NCBI GenBank assembly: GCA_000531095.1
Contig: HG799467.1
Span: 1-64,000, forward strand
From: Gemmata massiliana
GTDB lineage: Bacteria > Planctomycetota > Planctomycetia > Gemmatales > Gemmataceae
Direction: 5' to 3'
DNA length: 64,000 bases
Shown here: positions 57,199-64,000 of the stretch, in pieces
Layout of the letters: every line of letters begins with the position of its first letter
Position numbering within the stretch: the stretch's first letter is position 1
Made by a program: the position numbers and the translations under genes
Notes under the pieces: generated by a model
Told to the model about the DNA's origin: nothing
Databases searched by the model: none
What the model saw: the letters and a program-made list of their open reading frames with translations, nothing else

Positions 57199-60059
57199 CA
57201 CGACATCCCCTTGACCAGTTCCCGGAGCCGCTGTTCAACCGTCGCCGCGTCGGGTGCGGCACGCTCGACGCTAAGCTGCTCGTTAAGGTGGGTGAACAGT
57301 TCGGCGATCATCGCGGCCCACACACCGAACCCGTCGTCGGTGTCCACCGCTTCACCGCGGACCTTGTGAGCGGCCCAATACGCGGCCTTGACGATCACCT
57401 TTGAGGCAATCGACGCGACGAGGTGCCCAGAGATGCCGAACCCGAGCGCATCGTTGAGATTCGAGGACACCGCGTCGGCAGTCTTCGGGTTGGCCGTTCC
57501 GGAGCTGAGGTTCGGGTTGTAGCCGAGCAGCTTCATGTCGCCCGGGGTATCCAGAATCGCACCGAGTATCCCACCGATGCGTTCGGCCGCGGGACTCAGG
57601 CGAATCGACCACTCGTAGGCTTTCACGGCCGCGGTCAGGGCCAGATCCTTGACGCGCGCGACGGTGCCAGCGGGCGGGCGCTTGTCGGCTGGCAGTGCCG
57701 CAATGTCCTTGTCGATGCCTGCGGTGATGGACGCGCGGTCGTCGTCGTGCAACTCGTGGGCGCGGTCGGGTGCGGCGGCGTCGGACGGACCGTTACCTTT
57801 AACGCGGCGCTGGTACGTGGTCCCGTTCGACAAATGGACGTCGATTATCCGATCTTCCCAGACAATCGCCTTGATCGGTGCCGATTCCTTTTTCGCCGGC
57901 GCGACCTGACCCTTCACGAGCACCTTGCCGTCGGGCAACACGACCGGCGGGCGAACGACAACGCCCGTATCGCCGGGGAACATCCCCGCGGGTGCGTAGT
58001 ACAGTGCGCCGGAATGTTTGACCGGCTCGCCCTTCTTCGGCCCGGTCGTCGCGGCGCCGGTGATCGGCAACACACGCTCGATGGCCGCTTGAGCCTCGAC
58101 GTGGCCGAGGTCGTGAGCGTGCATCCATACCGACGCGAGTTCTTGCGCCAAGTCCCGAGCGTCGCCGTCGGTCGCGTTGAAGAGCGCGGATTCGAGGTAG
58201 TCTTTCGCCACCGGGTCCGTGGCCTGAGAAATGGCCGCTTTGGTCGCGCTGAAGGGGTCCGATTCGGTCGACTGGTCGGGCGCCTTAGCGACCTGTTTGC
58301 CGTCAACGTAATGCCGCTCGCGCCCCTTCGCGTCCTTGATGGTGCCCGTGAAACCTTCTTTCAGAATGGCTTCACCGAAGATTCCCCCGTCATCCGGAGA
58401 CGTGCCGTCACCGCCCGCACTGCCCGGGGGTGTGGGCGTGGGATCTTTCGGACCGGCCGTCGGCGCTGGTACCGGTGCGGGAAGTCCGCCCATCTCTGTC
58501 AGCTTCTTCTTGTGGCTGGCAAGGTTCGCGAGCAGCACTTTTGGATCGTCGCCGGCAGCGCTCATCCACTTGTAGGGATCGGCCACACCCTTATCGAGTA
58601 GCGCGAGGAAGGTACGAGCCTTCTTTTCTTCGTCGGCGATCACAACCGGCTTCGAGGTCAGCACGGGCTTCACCCGCCGCCACGTGCCCTGTGGCAGCCG
58701 GCCCGATTCCTCGCACAGCAGAATCACGCGCTCGATAACGGACCGCGTGAACCCTTGCTGCTTCTTCTGGCGACCTTCGATGATGCGGACGAAGGGGGAG
58801 CCGGACACGAGGCTCGACGCGAACGAGTCGGCCTCTCCGGAGAAGGAAGACGGCAGGCCGAAGCGGAAGCTGATGCTCCGCATGATGGCCTGCTCGACCT
58901 GGACGAACCCGTTGGGTTGCGACGTCGGCCCCACCTGGACGTTGCGCCCGGCTTCGGTGCGGATGATCGAGCCGGCGTCGTAATTCTTCACATCCACGCG
59001 CGCAGCATTTGAGCCTTGCCCCGGTCCACCGAGCCGCAGGCCCTGATAGTCGCGGTTCGTTTCGATATGCCGGCGGAGATTGTCTTCGGTCGTGTTGGCG
59101 TACTCTTCCCACCACGCAATTGCCGCTTGCAGTCGAGCCACGTGGCCCATGTTTTCGAGCAGGCCCGCTACCTTGCGCACCAGCTCAGCGACCGGCCGGA
59201 AGTCGCTCATGCCGCGTTTCACGACGCGGTCAACGTTATGCTTCGTGCGCACGAACCGGTTCGCCGGGATCACGCGCCCGCCGTCGCGGTCCGGGTGGGC
59301 CACGTAGATCGCCGGCACTGTCTCGGCGTCGTGGGGCTTGGTGAGCGCGCCCCACTTCCAGTCTTCGAGGCTGGCCCAATCAAAGTCGCGCGGCACCTCA
59401 TCCGGTGTGCGGATTAGCTCAGGCTCAACGTGACGGCACACGGGCACTTCGCCCCGACCGCCGCGGAAAAACTCGAGAGTCGCTTCCCCTTCAAGGATGC
59501 TGCGCCCGATGCACTCCTCTTCCCGGTCCGTCTCGCCCTGGCCCCAGTCGTTGACCTCGCACCACTCGTCCCATGCCTCTTGTACAGTGCGGACGAGCGG
59601 GTCAACGTCCGTCTGACCGTCGCCGTCGGCATCGACCGGGCCGGACGCGGTGGAGCCGGGCGCCTGGCCGCGCAACACGAACTGTACGGACACGGGACCG
59701 ATGAACGCCTTGACGTGATCCCTGAACCCGATCAGCAGGTGATTTCGCTGCGCCATCTCGCGCACGAGCGACAGGTGCAGGCGCCATTCCTCTTCGGTCA
59801 GGTACGGCAGCGCCGCGTGCGTGCGGTCGTCGGCCCGGTCCGCGGGATAGCCCCCACCGAACCCACCGAGGTAACCGAACGTGCCGTCATAGAATCGGTC
59901 GAATCGCCAGGAGACGGCGTCGAGTGCAGCAATCTGCTCGCGGACCCGGCCTTCCGCGAGCGCGAGTTGCCGACGAAGTGTGGTCAGACCCTCTGGTTCC
60001 GATGAACCAGAGGTTGCGGGGAGTGCTTCGGATGTGGTCAGCGTGATGGCCGGATACAT
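57198..60059 (-). CDS. Portal protein with long C-terminal extension
   Basis: 953 residues; ATG 60059 is the end of a motif copy. Residues 1-530 resemble a large portal (LVREMAQRNHLLIGFRDHVKAFIGPVSV, EIVPNRFVRTKHNVDRVVKRGMSDF-like ANRFVRTKHNVDRVVKRGMSDFRPVAELVRKV, ISFRFGLPSSFSGEADSFASSLVSGSPFVRIIEGRQKKQQ). After a Pro-rich hinge, GTIKDAKGRERHYVDGKQVA starts a further 350-residue helical region. Ordinary portals have about 450-550 residues, so a fusion to an ejection or minor head domain is likely. Confidence 0.85.
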   Translation of the reverse strand: MYPAITLTTSEALPATSGSSEPEGLTTLRRQLALAEGRVREQIAALDAVSWRFDRFYDGTFGYLGGFGGGYPADRADDRTHAALPYLTEEEWRLHLSLVREMAQRNHLLIGFRDHVKAFIGPVSVQFVLRGQAPGSTASGPVDADGDGQTDVDPLVRTVQEAWDEWCEVNDWGQGETDREEECIGRSILEGEATLEFFRGGRGEVPVCRHVEPELIRTPDEVPRDFDWASLEDWKWGALTKPHDAETVPAIYVAHPDRDGGRVIPANRFVRTKHNVDRVVKRGMSDFRPVAELVRKVAGLLENMGHVARLQAAIAWWEEYANTTEDNLRRHIETNRDYQGLRLGGPGQGSNAARVDVKNYDAGSIIRTEAGRNVQVGPTSQPNGFVQVEQAIMRSISFRFGLPSSFSGEADSFASSLVSGSPFVRIIEGRQKKQQGFTRSVIERVILLCEESGRLPQGTWRRVKPVLTSKPVVIADEEKKARTFLALLDKGVADPYKWMSAAGDDPKVLLANLASHKKKLTEMGGLPAPVPAPTAGPKDPTPTPPGSAGGDGTSPDDGGIFGEAILKEGFTGTIKDAKGRERHYVDGKQVAKAPDQSTESDPFSATKAAISQATDPVAKDYLESALFNATDGDARDLAQELASVWMHAHDLGHVEAQAAIERVLPITGAATTGPKKGEPVKHSGALYYAPAGMFPGDTGVVVRPPVVLPDGKVLVKGQVAPAKKESAPIKAIVWEDRIIDVHLSNGTTYQRRVKGNGPSDAAAPDRAHELHDDDRASITAGIDKDIAALPADKRPPAGTVARVKDLALTAAVKAYEWSIRLSPAAERIGGILGAILDTPGDMKLLGYNPNLSSGTANPKTADAVSSNLNDALGFGISGHLVASIASKVIVKAAYWAAHKVRGEAVDTDDGFGVWAAMIAELFTHLNEQLSVERAAPDAATVEQRLRELVKGMS

Positions 60060-60075
60060 GACCGGCCAATGGCAC
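60057..60075 (-). repeat. Start-associated motif, copy 5
   Basis: Coding strand GTGCCATTGGCCGGTCATG; its ATG starts the portal gene, three bases after the previous stop region. Confidence 0.85.
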
Positions 60076-60078
60076 CGG

Positions 60079-60483
60079 CTACACCTGGTGCGTGCCTTCG
60101 ACGCCACGTGCGAGTCGATCCTTCGTGCGTTGCTGCAAAGACGCACGCGCGGACCGCAGTGAGCTGAGCGCGTCTGCGTTGTACGGATGCGCGAACGGGC
60201 CGTTCTGGAAACCCTCCAGTCGGTCGATCAGGATCGTGAGCAACACTTCGTGCGTCAGCCCGTTAGTTCCGACTTCGGGGATCGGGCCGTTTTGGAACAG
60301 GATCGTCGAATGTTGAGCGGGCTGACCATGACGCGCCGTCCACGGATCGGACGGATTAGTTCCGCTATTGAATCCTTCGACCTGGTAGAGGTGCGGCGCG
60401 CCGCCCTTGCCCGGCTCGTCGAGCACAGTGATAGTGAGATGGTCGTTGCAACCGTTTACCTTGTGGCCGTTCAACTCGCGCAT
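60079..60483 (-). CDS. Tad1/Acb2-like immune-signal sponge
   Basis: 134 residues. The N-terminal MRELNGHKVNGCNDHLTITVLDEPGKGGAPHLY beta domain, then STILFQNGPIPEVGTNGLTHEVLLTILIDRLEGFQNGPF and the C-terminal ASLQQRTKDRLARGVEGTHQV are the hallmarks of Acb2/Tad1 hairpin-domain proteins. Tad1 (and the related Acb2) sequester the cyclic nucleotide or gcADPR signals of Thoeris and CBASS defences. Family recalled from known phage proteins; the ligand is an inference. It sits among head-assembly genes, near the QueC-like gene. Confidence 0.85.
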   Translation of the reverse strand: MRELNGHKVNGCNDHLTITVLDEPGKGGAPHLYQVEGFNSGTNPSDPWTARHGQPAQHSTILFQNGPIPEVGTNGLTHEVLLTILIDRLEGFQNGPFAHPYNADALSSLRSARASLQQRTKDRLARGVEGTHQV

Positions 60484-60510
60484 TGGGCACTCCGTTAGGA
60501 AATCGAAAGA

Positions 60511-60529
60511 GACGAACGGCCAATGGCAC
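60511..60529 (-). repeat. Start-associated motif, copy 6 (degenerate)
   Basis: Coding strand GTGCCATTGGCCGTTCGTC, 15 of 19 positions as the others. It lies in the leader of the Tad1-like gene, 28 bases before its ATG, after the QueC-like gene stop. Confidence 0.7.
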
Positions 60530-60533
60530 TGAC

Positions 60534-61223
60534 TTAGCGCGAGGCTTTAGCTCGTCGGGCTTTGACAACCGGAGTAGTGTCTACGGTCTGACTGCAAACC
60601 CATTCGCCGGCCGCGTAGGTCTGGCACGACTTACACTTTCTGCACGCCTGGAATCGTCCGCGTACTGACTTCAGGGACCATTCCTCACACCACCAACAGA
60701 GATCGTGAAGGGCCTGTTCTTTGGTCTGCCGGATCACGTCGGCCTTACTGTCCCATTCGAGCGGGTGCAGCATCCTGCCCGTGTGCCCGGCCGCGACCTG
60801 GAGTGCGTCAAATGCGGCTTGGTATCGACCTGCGTTGTGCCAGAAGTCATCGGTGCGGATGTAGCCGGAGTAGAGATCCTCGTCGCGTTCCAGGTAATTG
60901 ATGGCTGTCGTGAGCCACAGCAAGGCTTGCGGGTTGTCGGATGAGCCGATGCCGTTCTCCGGTCGCCAAGTGCGGAAGTTCTGTTTGGCCGACACTTCGA
61001 GGTAATTGATCGTGAAGCCGAGCGCGCGGAACTTCTCCTTAAGCGCGGTACGGGCGTTCGCCGCGGCCTTCTCGTGCATGGAGACTTGCGGGTGAACGAT
61101 AGTGAGCGCGCGAATGCCGTGCGGGTGGTGAGTGGTCCCGTCGCGATGCTCGGTCGCGATGCGATGCAGAACCAACGTCGAATCGAGACCGCCGGACCAG
61201 CAGAGCAAAGACATAAAACGCAA
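60534..61223 (-). CDS. QueC-like ATPase (PP-loop, zinc-binding)
   Basis: 229 residues. LLCWSGGLDSTLVLHRI is the PP-loop ATP-pyrophosphatase motif; the C-terminal CWWCEEWSLKSVRGRFQACRKCKSC holds the four Cys of the QueC/7-cyano-7-deazaguanine synthase zinc site. WLTTAINYLERDEDLYSGYIRTDDFW and GRMLHPLEWDSKADVI are also of that family. QueC makes preQ0; phages use such enzymes to make deazaguanine DNA bases that resist restriction. A tRNA-modifying or degenerate role cannot be excluded. Confidence 0.82.
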   Translation of the reverse strand: MRFMSLLCWSGGLDSTLVLHRIATEHRDGTTHHPHGIRALTIVHPQVSMHEKAAANARTALKEKFRALGFTINYLEVSAKQNFRTWRPENGIGSSDNPQALLWLTTAINYLERDEDLYSGYIRTDDFWHNAGRYQAAFDALQVAAGHTGRMLHPLEWDSKADVIRQTKEQALHDLCWWCEEWSLKSVRGRFQACRKCKSCQTYAAGEWVCSQTVDTTPVVKARRAKASR

Positions 61224-61279
61224 TCTCCAAAGGGATCGTGCCAGGATGCGCAGTCGGAACAGAATGTCATCGCCGGCCT

Positions 61280-61468
61280 CTATCGATCAACGCCGTGCTT
61301 CGTTTCGCGCGTGTCTTCCTTTTCATCAGCCGACCGATGCCGCTGAGTCGGCACGTAAGCCAAGTACCCGGACGACCGCAGTTCGTTCAGGACCACTTTG
61401 CGGCAATGCTTGCAGAATCGCTCGTGAGCCTCCGCAGGGAATGCCTTGCAACGTTCGCAGGTCTTCAT
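61280..61468 (-). CDS. Small zinc-ribbon protein after the terminase
   Basis: 62 residues from ATG 61468, overlapping the terminase stop as ATGA. MKTCERCKAFPAEAHERFCKHCRKVV holds the two Cys pairs of a zinc ribbon; the rest is charged. Translationally coupled to the large terminase, so a packaging-related role is possible. Confidence 0.7.
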   Translation of the reverse strand: MKTCERCKAFPAEAHERFCKHCRKVVLNELRSSGYLAYVPTQRHRSADEKEDTRETKHGVDR

Positions 61469-62922
61469 GTCAACAGTTCCTCCAACCGAATGACGGCCGT
61501 CGCCAGCGCATCAGGGCCGTCGTCGTGATCGCCGTGGGGGAAGTCGCGGAGTTGATTCGCGAGTAGCTGCCCGCCCGCAGTGTTGCGGACACGGATCTGG
61601 CCGAGGCGGATGTAGTCGTTGAGCGCGCGAATGCGCACGATCTTCGGGTCCGAGACGCTCTTCTCGTAGTAGATCAACGACACAGGCCGGCCCTGCTTGA
61701 GCCGGTCTTGCTTCACACGCTCGGCAGCCGGCCCGAAGAGGCCCATCGTGTTGTTGACTTCCGCGACCAACTCCTTCGGCTGCCAGCTCGCCGCGATGTC
61801 GATGGCCCGTTCGACCCACTCAGGCTCGCGCCTCAACTCGCAGTCAACGAACAGCGTGCCGTACCGGGACAGGCCGAGCATGATGTGGGCCTGGTAGTCG
61901 GACTTCTCGCTCGTGCCCTTCGAGGGGTCCAGGGACTGGATCTTGAACACGATGTCGTCGGGCCACTGATTGAAGAAGAAGTCAGCGCGGTCGAAGCACT
62001 CCGACGGCCATTCCACGCCTTCGATCGACCCGGGCACGCCCTGGAATTCGGACTCGAACGCGGACGCGCCCACTTCGGCCCGCTTCAGCATGATGTCGAG
62101 CAAGCTGAATCGCTGGGGCCAGTAGAGCACCGCGCCCTCGTCCATCGCAGCTTTGTTCCGCTCGTAGAACGCACGCGCCGTTGTGTCGCGGTTGTCGTCG
62201 GCGAGGTTCGTCGCAAGCCTCTCGAACTCGTCCCACAGGTCCATTCGCTTCGGCCAGGAGTGGACGGCCTTGTACGTGTGCCCGGACCAGCCGGCGAGTT
62301 TGCCGAGACGGACCGCAACGGCCTCACGGTGGATGGCGGAGCCGACGGCGAGGAAGTTCGTGTGCTCATCGCCGGCGTTCATCACCTCGCGCGTGGCCCA
62401 TCGCCAAGCGTGGTCGCGTTCGATCGGCGAGATAACGTCTTTGTTCGATTGAATGTCGTCGAAAATGATGAGTGACGGTCGGGCTGATCGGTTGCGGCGC
62501 CCGCGCACCTTTTTGCCGCGGCCGAGGGCCTCGATAATCGACCCGTTGCGGAGTTGGATTCGCGACGTCTTCCATTCCGGCCCGACGCCCGCTGCGTCCG
62601 AGTACACCGTGCGAATCAGGTCGTTGTCTTCGAGCTCCTTCCTGATGTGCCCTAAGTGCTGGTCGGCCTGGTCGCTGCTGTCCGACAGAATGAGCGTGTA
62701 CTTCTCCCAACCCTCCAGGGCGGCACGGAGCGGGTAGGCGAGCGTCTTCCAGGTGCTTTTCGCTCCACCCCGCGGCGCGATGTCGGAGATCTTCACCGAT
62801 CTCCGCTTGTGGAGTTGGTGCAGCTCGGTGTCGAACTGGCGGTGAAAGTCCGCCTGGCTGCCGCGGAAGTAGTGCGGCAGGTACGTGCGGTTCCAATCCG
62901 TCGGCGATAACTCACGCGCCAT
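61465..62922 (-). CDS. terL: Terminase large subunit
   Basis: 485 residues from ATG 62922, overlapping the small-subunit stop by eleven bases. Walker A ISDIAPRGGAKST (near residue 50), Walker B PSLIIFDDIQSN (near 155), and nuclease motifs IQSLDPSKGTSEKSDYQ and HGDHDDGPDALATAV (C-terminal). The ATPase pumps DNA and the nuclease cuts it. Unrelated at sequence level to the element B terminase. Confidence 0.92.
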   Translation of the reverse strand: MARELSPTDWNRTYLPHYFRGSQADFHRQFDTELHQLHKRRSVKISDIAPRGGAKSTWKTLAYPLRAALEGWEKYTLILSDSSDQADQHLGHIRKELEDNDLIRTVYSDAAGVGPEWKTSRIQLRNGSIIEALGRGKKVRGRRNRSARPSLIIFDDIQSNKDVISPIERDHAWRWATREVMNAGDEHTNFLAVGSAIHREAVAVRLGKLAGWSGHTYKAVHSWPKRMDLWDEFERLATNLADDNRDTTARAFYERNKAAMDEGAVLYWPQRFSLLDIMLKRAEVGASAFESEFQGVPGSIEGVEWPSECFDRADFFFNQWPDDIVFKIQSLDPSKGTSEKSDYQAHIMLGLSRYGTLFVDCELRREPEWVERAIDIAASWQPKELVAEVNNTMGLFGPAAERVKQDRLKQGRPVSLIYYEKSVSDPKIVRIRALNDYIRLGQIRVRNTAGGQLLANQLRDFPHGDHDDGPDALATAVIRLEELLT

Positions 62923-63688
62923 CAGCCGTTCCCCGGCCGCCCAAATGCGGCGGAGCGAAGAGGGGGCGAAGGGCAGTGAGGAGAGCTGCGAGTTCATCGG
63001 GGGCCATCTTGGTCAGGTCCGGCAGGTCGCCGTCTTTGATCTTCACCACGTCCTCGAACATGCCGAGGTGCCGCGCGACGTTGACCAGTGCGGCGTGTTG
63101 GTCGTTGAGTTTGGCTTCGATTCCCTCTTTGGTTTGCTTCACGCCGGCGTAGAGGCACTTCGCCGCGGCAGACAGCAACCGAGTGTCTTTGATGTGGGTT
63201 CGGCCTTCGCCCTCACCGAAGCACTCGGAGCAGTCCGGGTGAGGCGGCTTCCTCGCGTCGTAACCGTCGCCCCCCATTGTGGCGAACGTGCCGGGGTGCG
63301 GTTCCTTCGAGTTGGCCTGGTGCGCACGGACCAGCACATCGTGCGCGGCCCGATCCCGCTCCAACTCCCCCTGCGTGCGCTGGTACCGGTTCCCGCGACC
63401 GTGGCAGTACCGGCAGCACGTCCGCCGGTACTCCACGATCTCGTTCGCATCGGCCGTCGCGATCGACCAGAACCGCTGTAGGACCGCGTCCGCACTGATC
63501 TCCGTGCTTTTACTGCGTTTCGCAATCGCCGCATCGATCGCCGCTTTTACGTCAACAAAAGTCAACAACCGCTGACCGATCTGCTTCGCCGTCTTTGCCG
63601 AATACCCTGCCCGAATAGCGGCTTGCGTTGCGTTCAGATCGATCAGGTATTCAGCGACGAAACGCTGTTGCTTGGGTGTAAGAGCCAT
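62912..63688 (-). CDS. terS: Terminase small subunit
   Basis: 258 residues from ATG 63688, part of a motif copy. LTPKQQRFVAEYLIDLNATQAAIRAGYSAKTAKQIGQRLL is the Terminase_2 family HTH. A central zinc-binding segment (CRYCHGRGNRY...HPDCSECFGEGEG) is an unusual insertion. Typical small subunits have 150-180 residues. Confidence 0.92.
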   Translation of the reverse strand: MALTPKQQRFVAEYLIDLNATQAAIRAGYSAKTAKQIGQRLLTFVDVKAAIDAAIAKRSKSTEISADAVLQRFWSIATADANEIVEYRRTCCRYCHGRGNRYQRTQGELERDRAAHDVLVRAHQANSKEPHPGTFATMGGDGYDARKPPHPDCSECFGEGEGRTHIKDTRLLSAAAKCLYAGVKQTKEGIEAKLNDQHAALVNVARHLGMFEDVVKIKDGDLPDLTKMAPDELAALLTALRPLFAPPHLGGRGTADGA

Positions 63689-63704
63689 GCCCGGCAAATG
63701 GCAC
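63686..63704 (-). repeat. Start-associated motif, copy 7
   Basis: Coding strand GTGCCATTTGCCGGGCATG (one base different); its ATG starts the terminase small subunit. Confidence 0.8.
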
Positions 63705-64000
63705 TATTCCGCACCTGCCGATTCTTCCGTCAGATCGCGAATCACCACTGTGAGCGTCTCATACGCCGGCCAGCGATCACCCTCGAACGGCACCCCGTGA
63801 CGCTCGGCAACCTGCCGAAACCGATCGGCCAGTGGACCGGCCAACAGCTCGGGAATCGCACCAAACACGCGATCCCGGTCGGCGCGGTACAAAGTCGATA
63901 ACGCCCGCCGGAACCGTTCCAGGGGCCGAAACGCCAAGTTTGAACCGGGGGGTTCAAGCTCAAGACCGGCCGCACTTGCGATATCCCTGACAATTTGCGT
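63704..64000 (-). CDS. Hypothetical protein, 5' part outside window
   Basis: An open frame of 99 codons runs in from the right edge to the stop at 63704, just before motif copy 7. AFRPLERFRRALSTLYRADRDRVFGAIPELLAGPLADRFRQVAERHGVPFEGDRWPAYETLTVVIRDL is helical and ends acidic. Upstream neighbour of the terminase genes; family not recognised. Confidence 0.6.
   Translation of the reverse strand, partial: TQIVRDIASAAGLELEPPGSNLAFRPLERFRRALSTLYRADRDRVFGAIPELLAGPLADRFRQVAERHGVPFEGDRWPAYETLTVVIRDLTEESAGAE

Larger units (their letters stand above)
32999..64000. mobile_element. Element C, left 31 kb of a second siphovirus-like prophage
   Basis: Starts at the right att copy of B and continues past the window edge. 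Accessory genes read rightward (33142-36938), separated by a strong terminator from a leftward late operon (about 64000 to 37247) with terminase, portal, capsid, tail and fibre genes in standard siphovirus order. The DNA is GC-rich and close in composition to element A. Integrase and replication genes should lie outside to the right. Confidence 0.85.

Noticed and set aside
40576-63704. AATGGCAC of the start-associated motif read on the plus strand as a sigma-54 -24 box
   Set aside because: TGGCAC is on the opposite strand to all associated genes and no TTGC box at the right distance follows consistently.
1-64000. CRISPR arrays
   Set aside because: No regularly spaced repeats of suitable length were seen. 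The Cas2-like gene at 1115 has no cas neighbours. The GTGACAGG octamers are too short and irregular and occur in both orientations.

Overview
The window looks like the chromosome of a planctomycete, most likely a Gemmata-type (Gemmataceae) bacterium. This is inferred from the high GC content, a DUF1580 protein (a family known mainly from Planctomycetes), a SinR/Cas2-like small protein and phage proteins of planctomycete style. No ordinary housekeeping gene is present. All 64 kb appears to be integrated phage or phage-like DNA: three elements, called A, B and C here, arranged head to tail at the 3' half of a tRNA-His gene.

Element A (1 to about 8181, left end outside the window) reads leftward from a tyrosine integrase (8071-6842) through a DUF1580 DNA-binding protein, a large primase-helicase (6080-3123), three small genes and a divergently placed Cas2-like gene. 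It ends in a truncated phage tail gene that resembles a tail gene of element C. A cluster of nine GTGACAGG octamers next to the 3' end of the primase gene looks like an iteron-type replication origin.

Element B (8182-32998, 24.8 kb) is a complete small siphovirus-like prophage bounded by two perfect 45-bp copies of the tRNA-His 3' half. Left to right it holds small membrane and Pro/Lys-rich peptides, a membrane protein, a multi-HTH protein, terminase small subunit, HNH nuclease, terminase large subunit, HK97-type portal, protease and capsid, connectors, tail tube, tail chaperones with a canonical -1 slippery site, tape measure, tail fibre, two glycosyltransferases, an AT-rich accessory and regulatory region, a Gp37/Gp68 (DUF5131) gene behind a perfect sigma-70 consensus promoter, an excisionase-like protein and a tyrosine integrase. 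Many of its genes start with TTG. Its base composition is clearly more AT-rich than that of A and C.

Element C (32999 to beyond 64000) is a second, unrelated siphovirus-like prophage with GC-rich DNA. Its left end carries rightward accessory and regulatory genes: a sigma-region-2-like protein, a ribbon-helix-helix repressor with a TCTAGA operator array, a SWIM zinc finger and HTH proteins. From the right edge, the late genes read leftward: terminase small and large, a zinc ribbon, a QueC-like ATPase, a Tad1/Acb2-like signal sponge, a very long portal, protease/scaffold, decoration protein, major capsid, connectors, tail tube, frameshifted tail chaperones, tape measure, tail and fibre proteins, two glycosyltransferases, a beta-helix spike, and a terminal group of secreted or membrane proteins with a papain-like cysteine protease. 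Seven copies of a 19-bp motif (GTGCCATTNGCCGGTCATG on the coding strand) sit at or just before start codons in C only. This is the strongest unexplained signal in the window.
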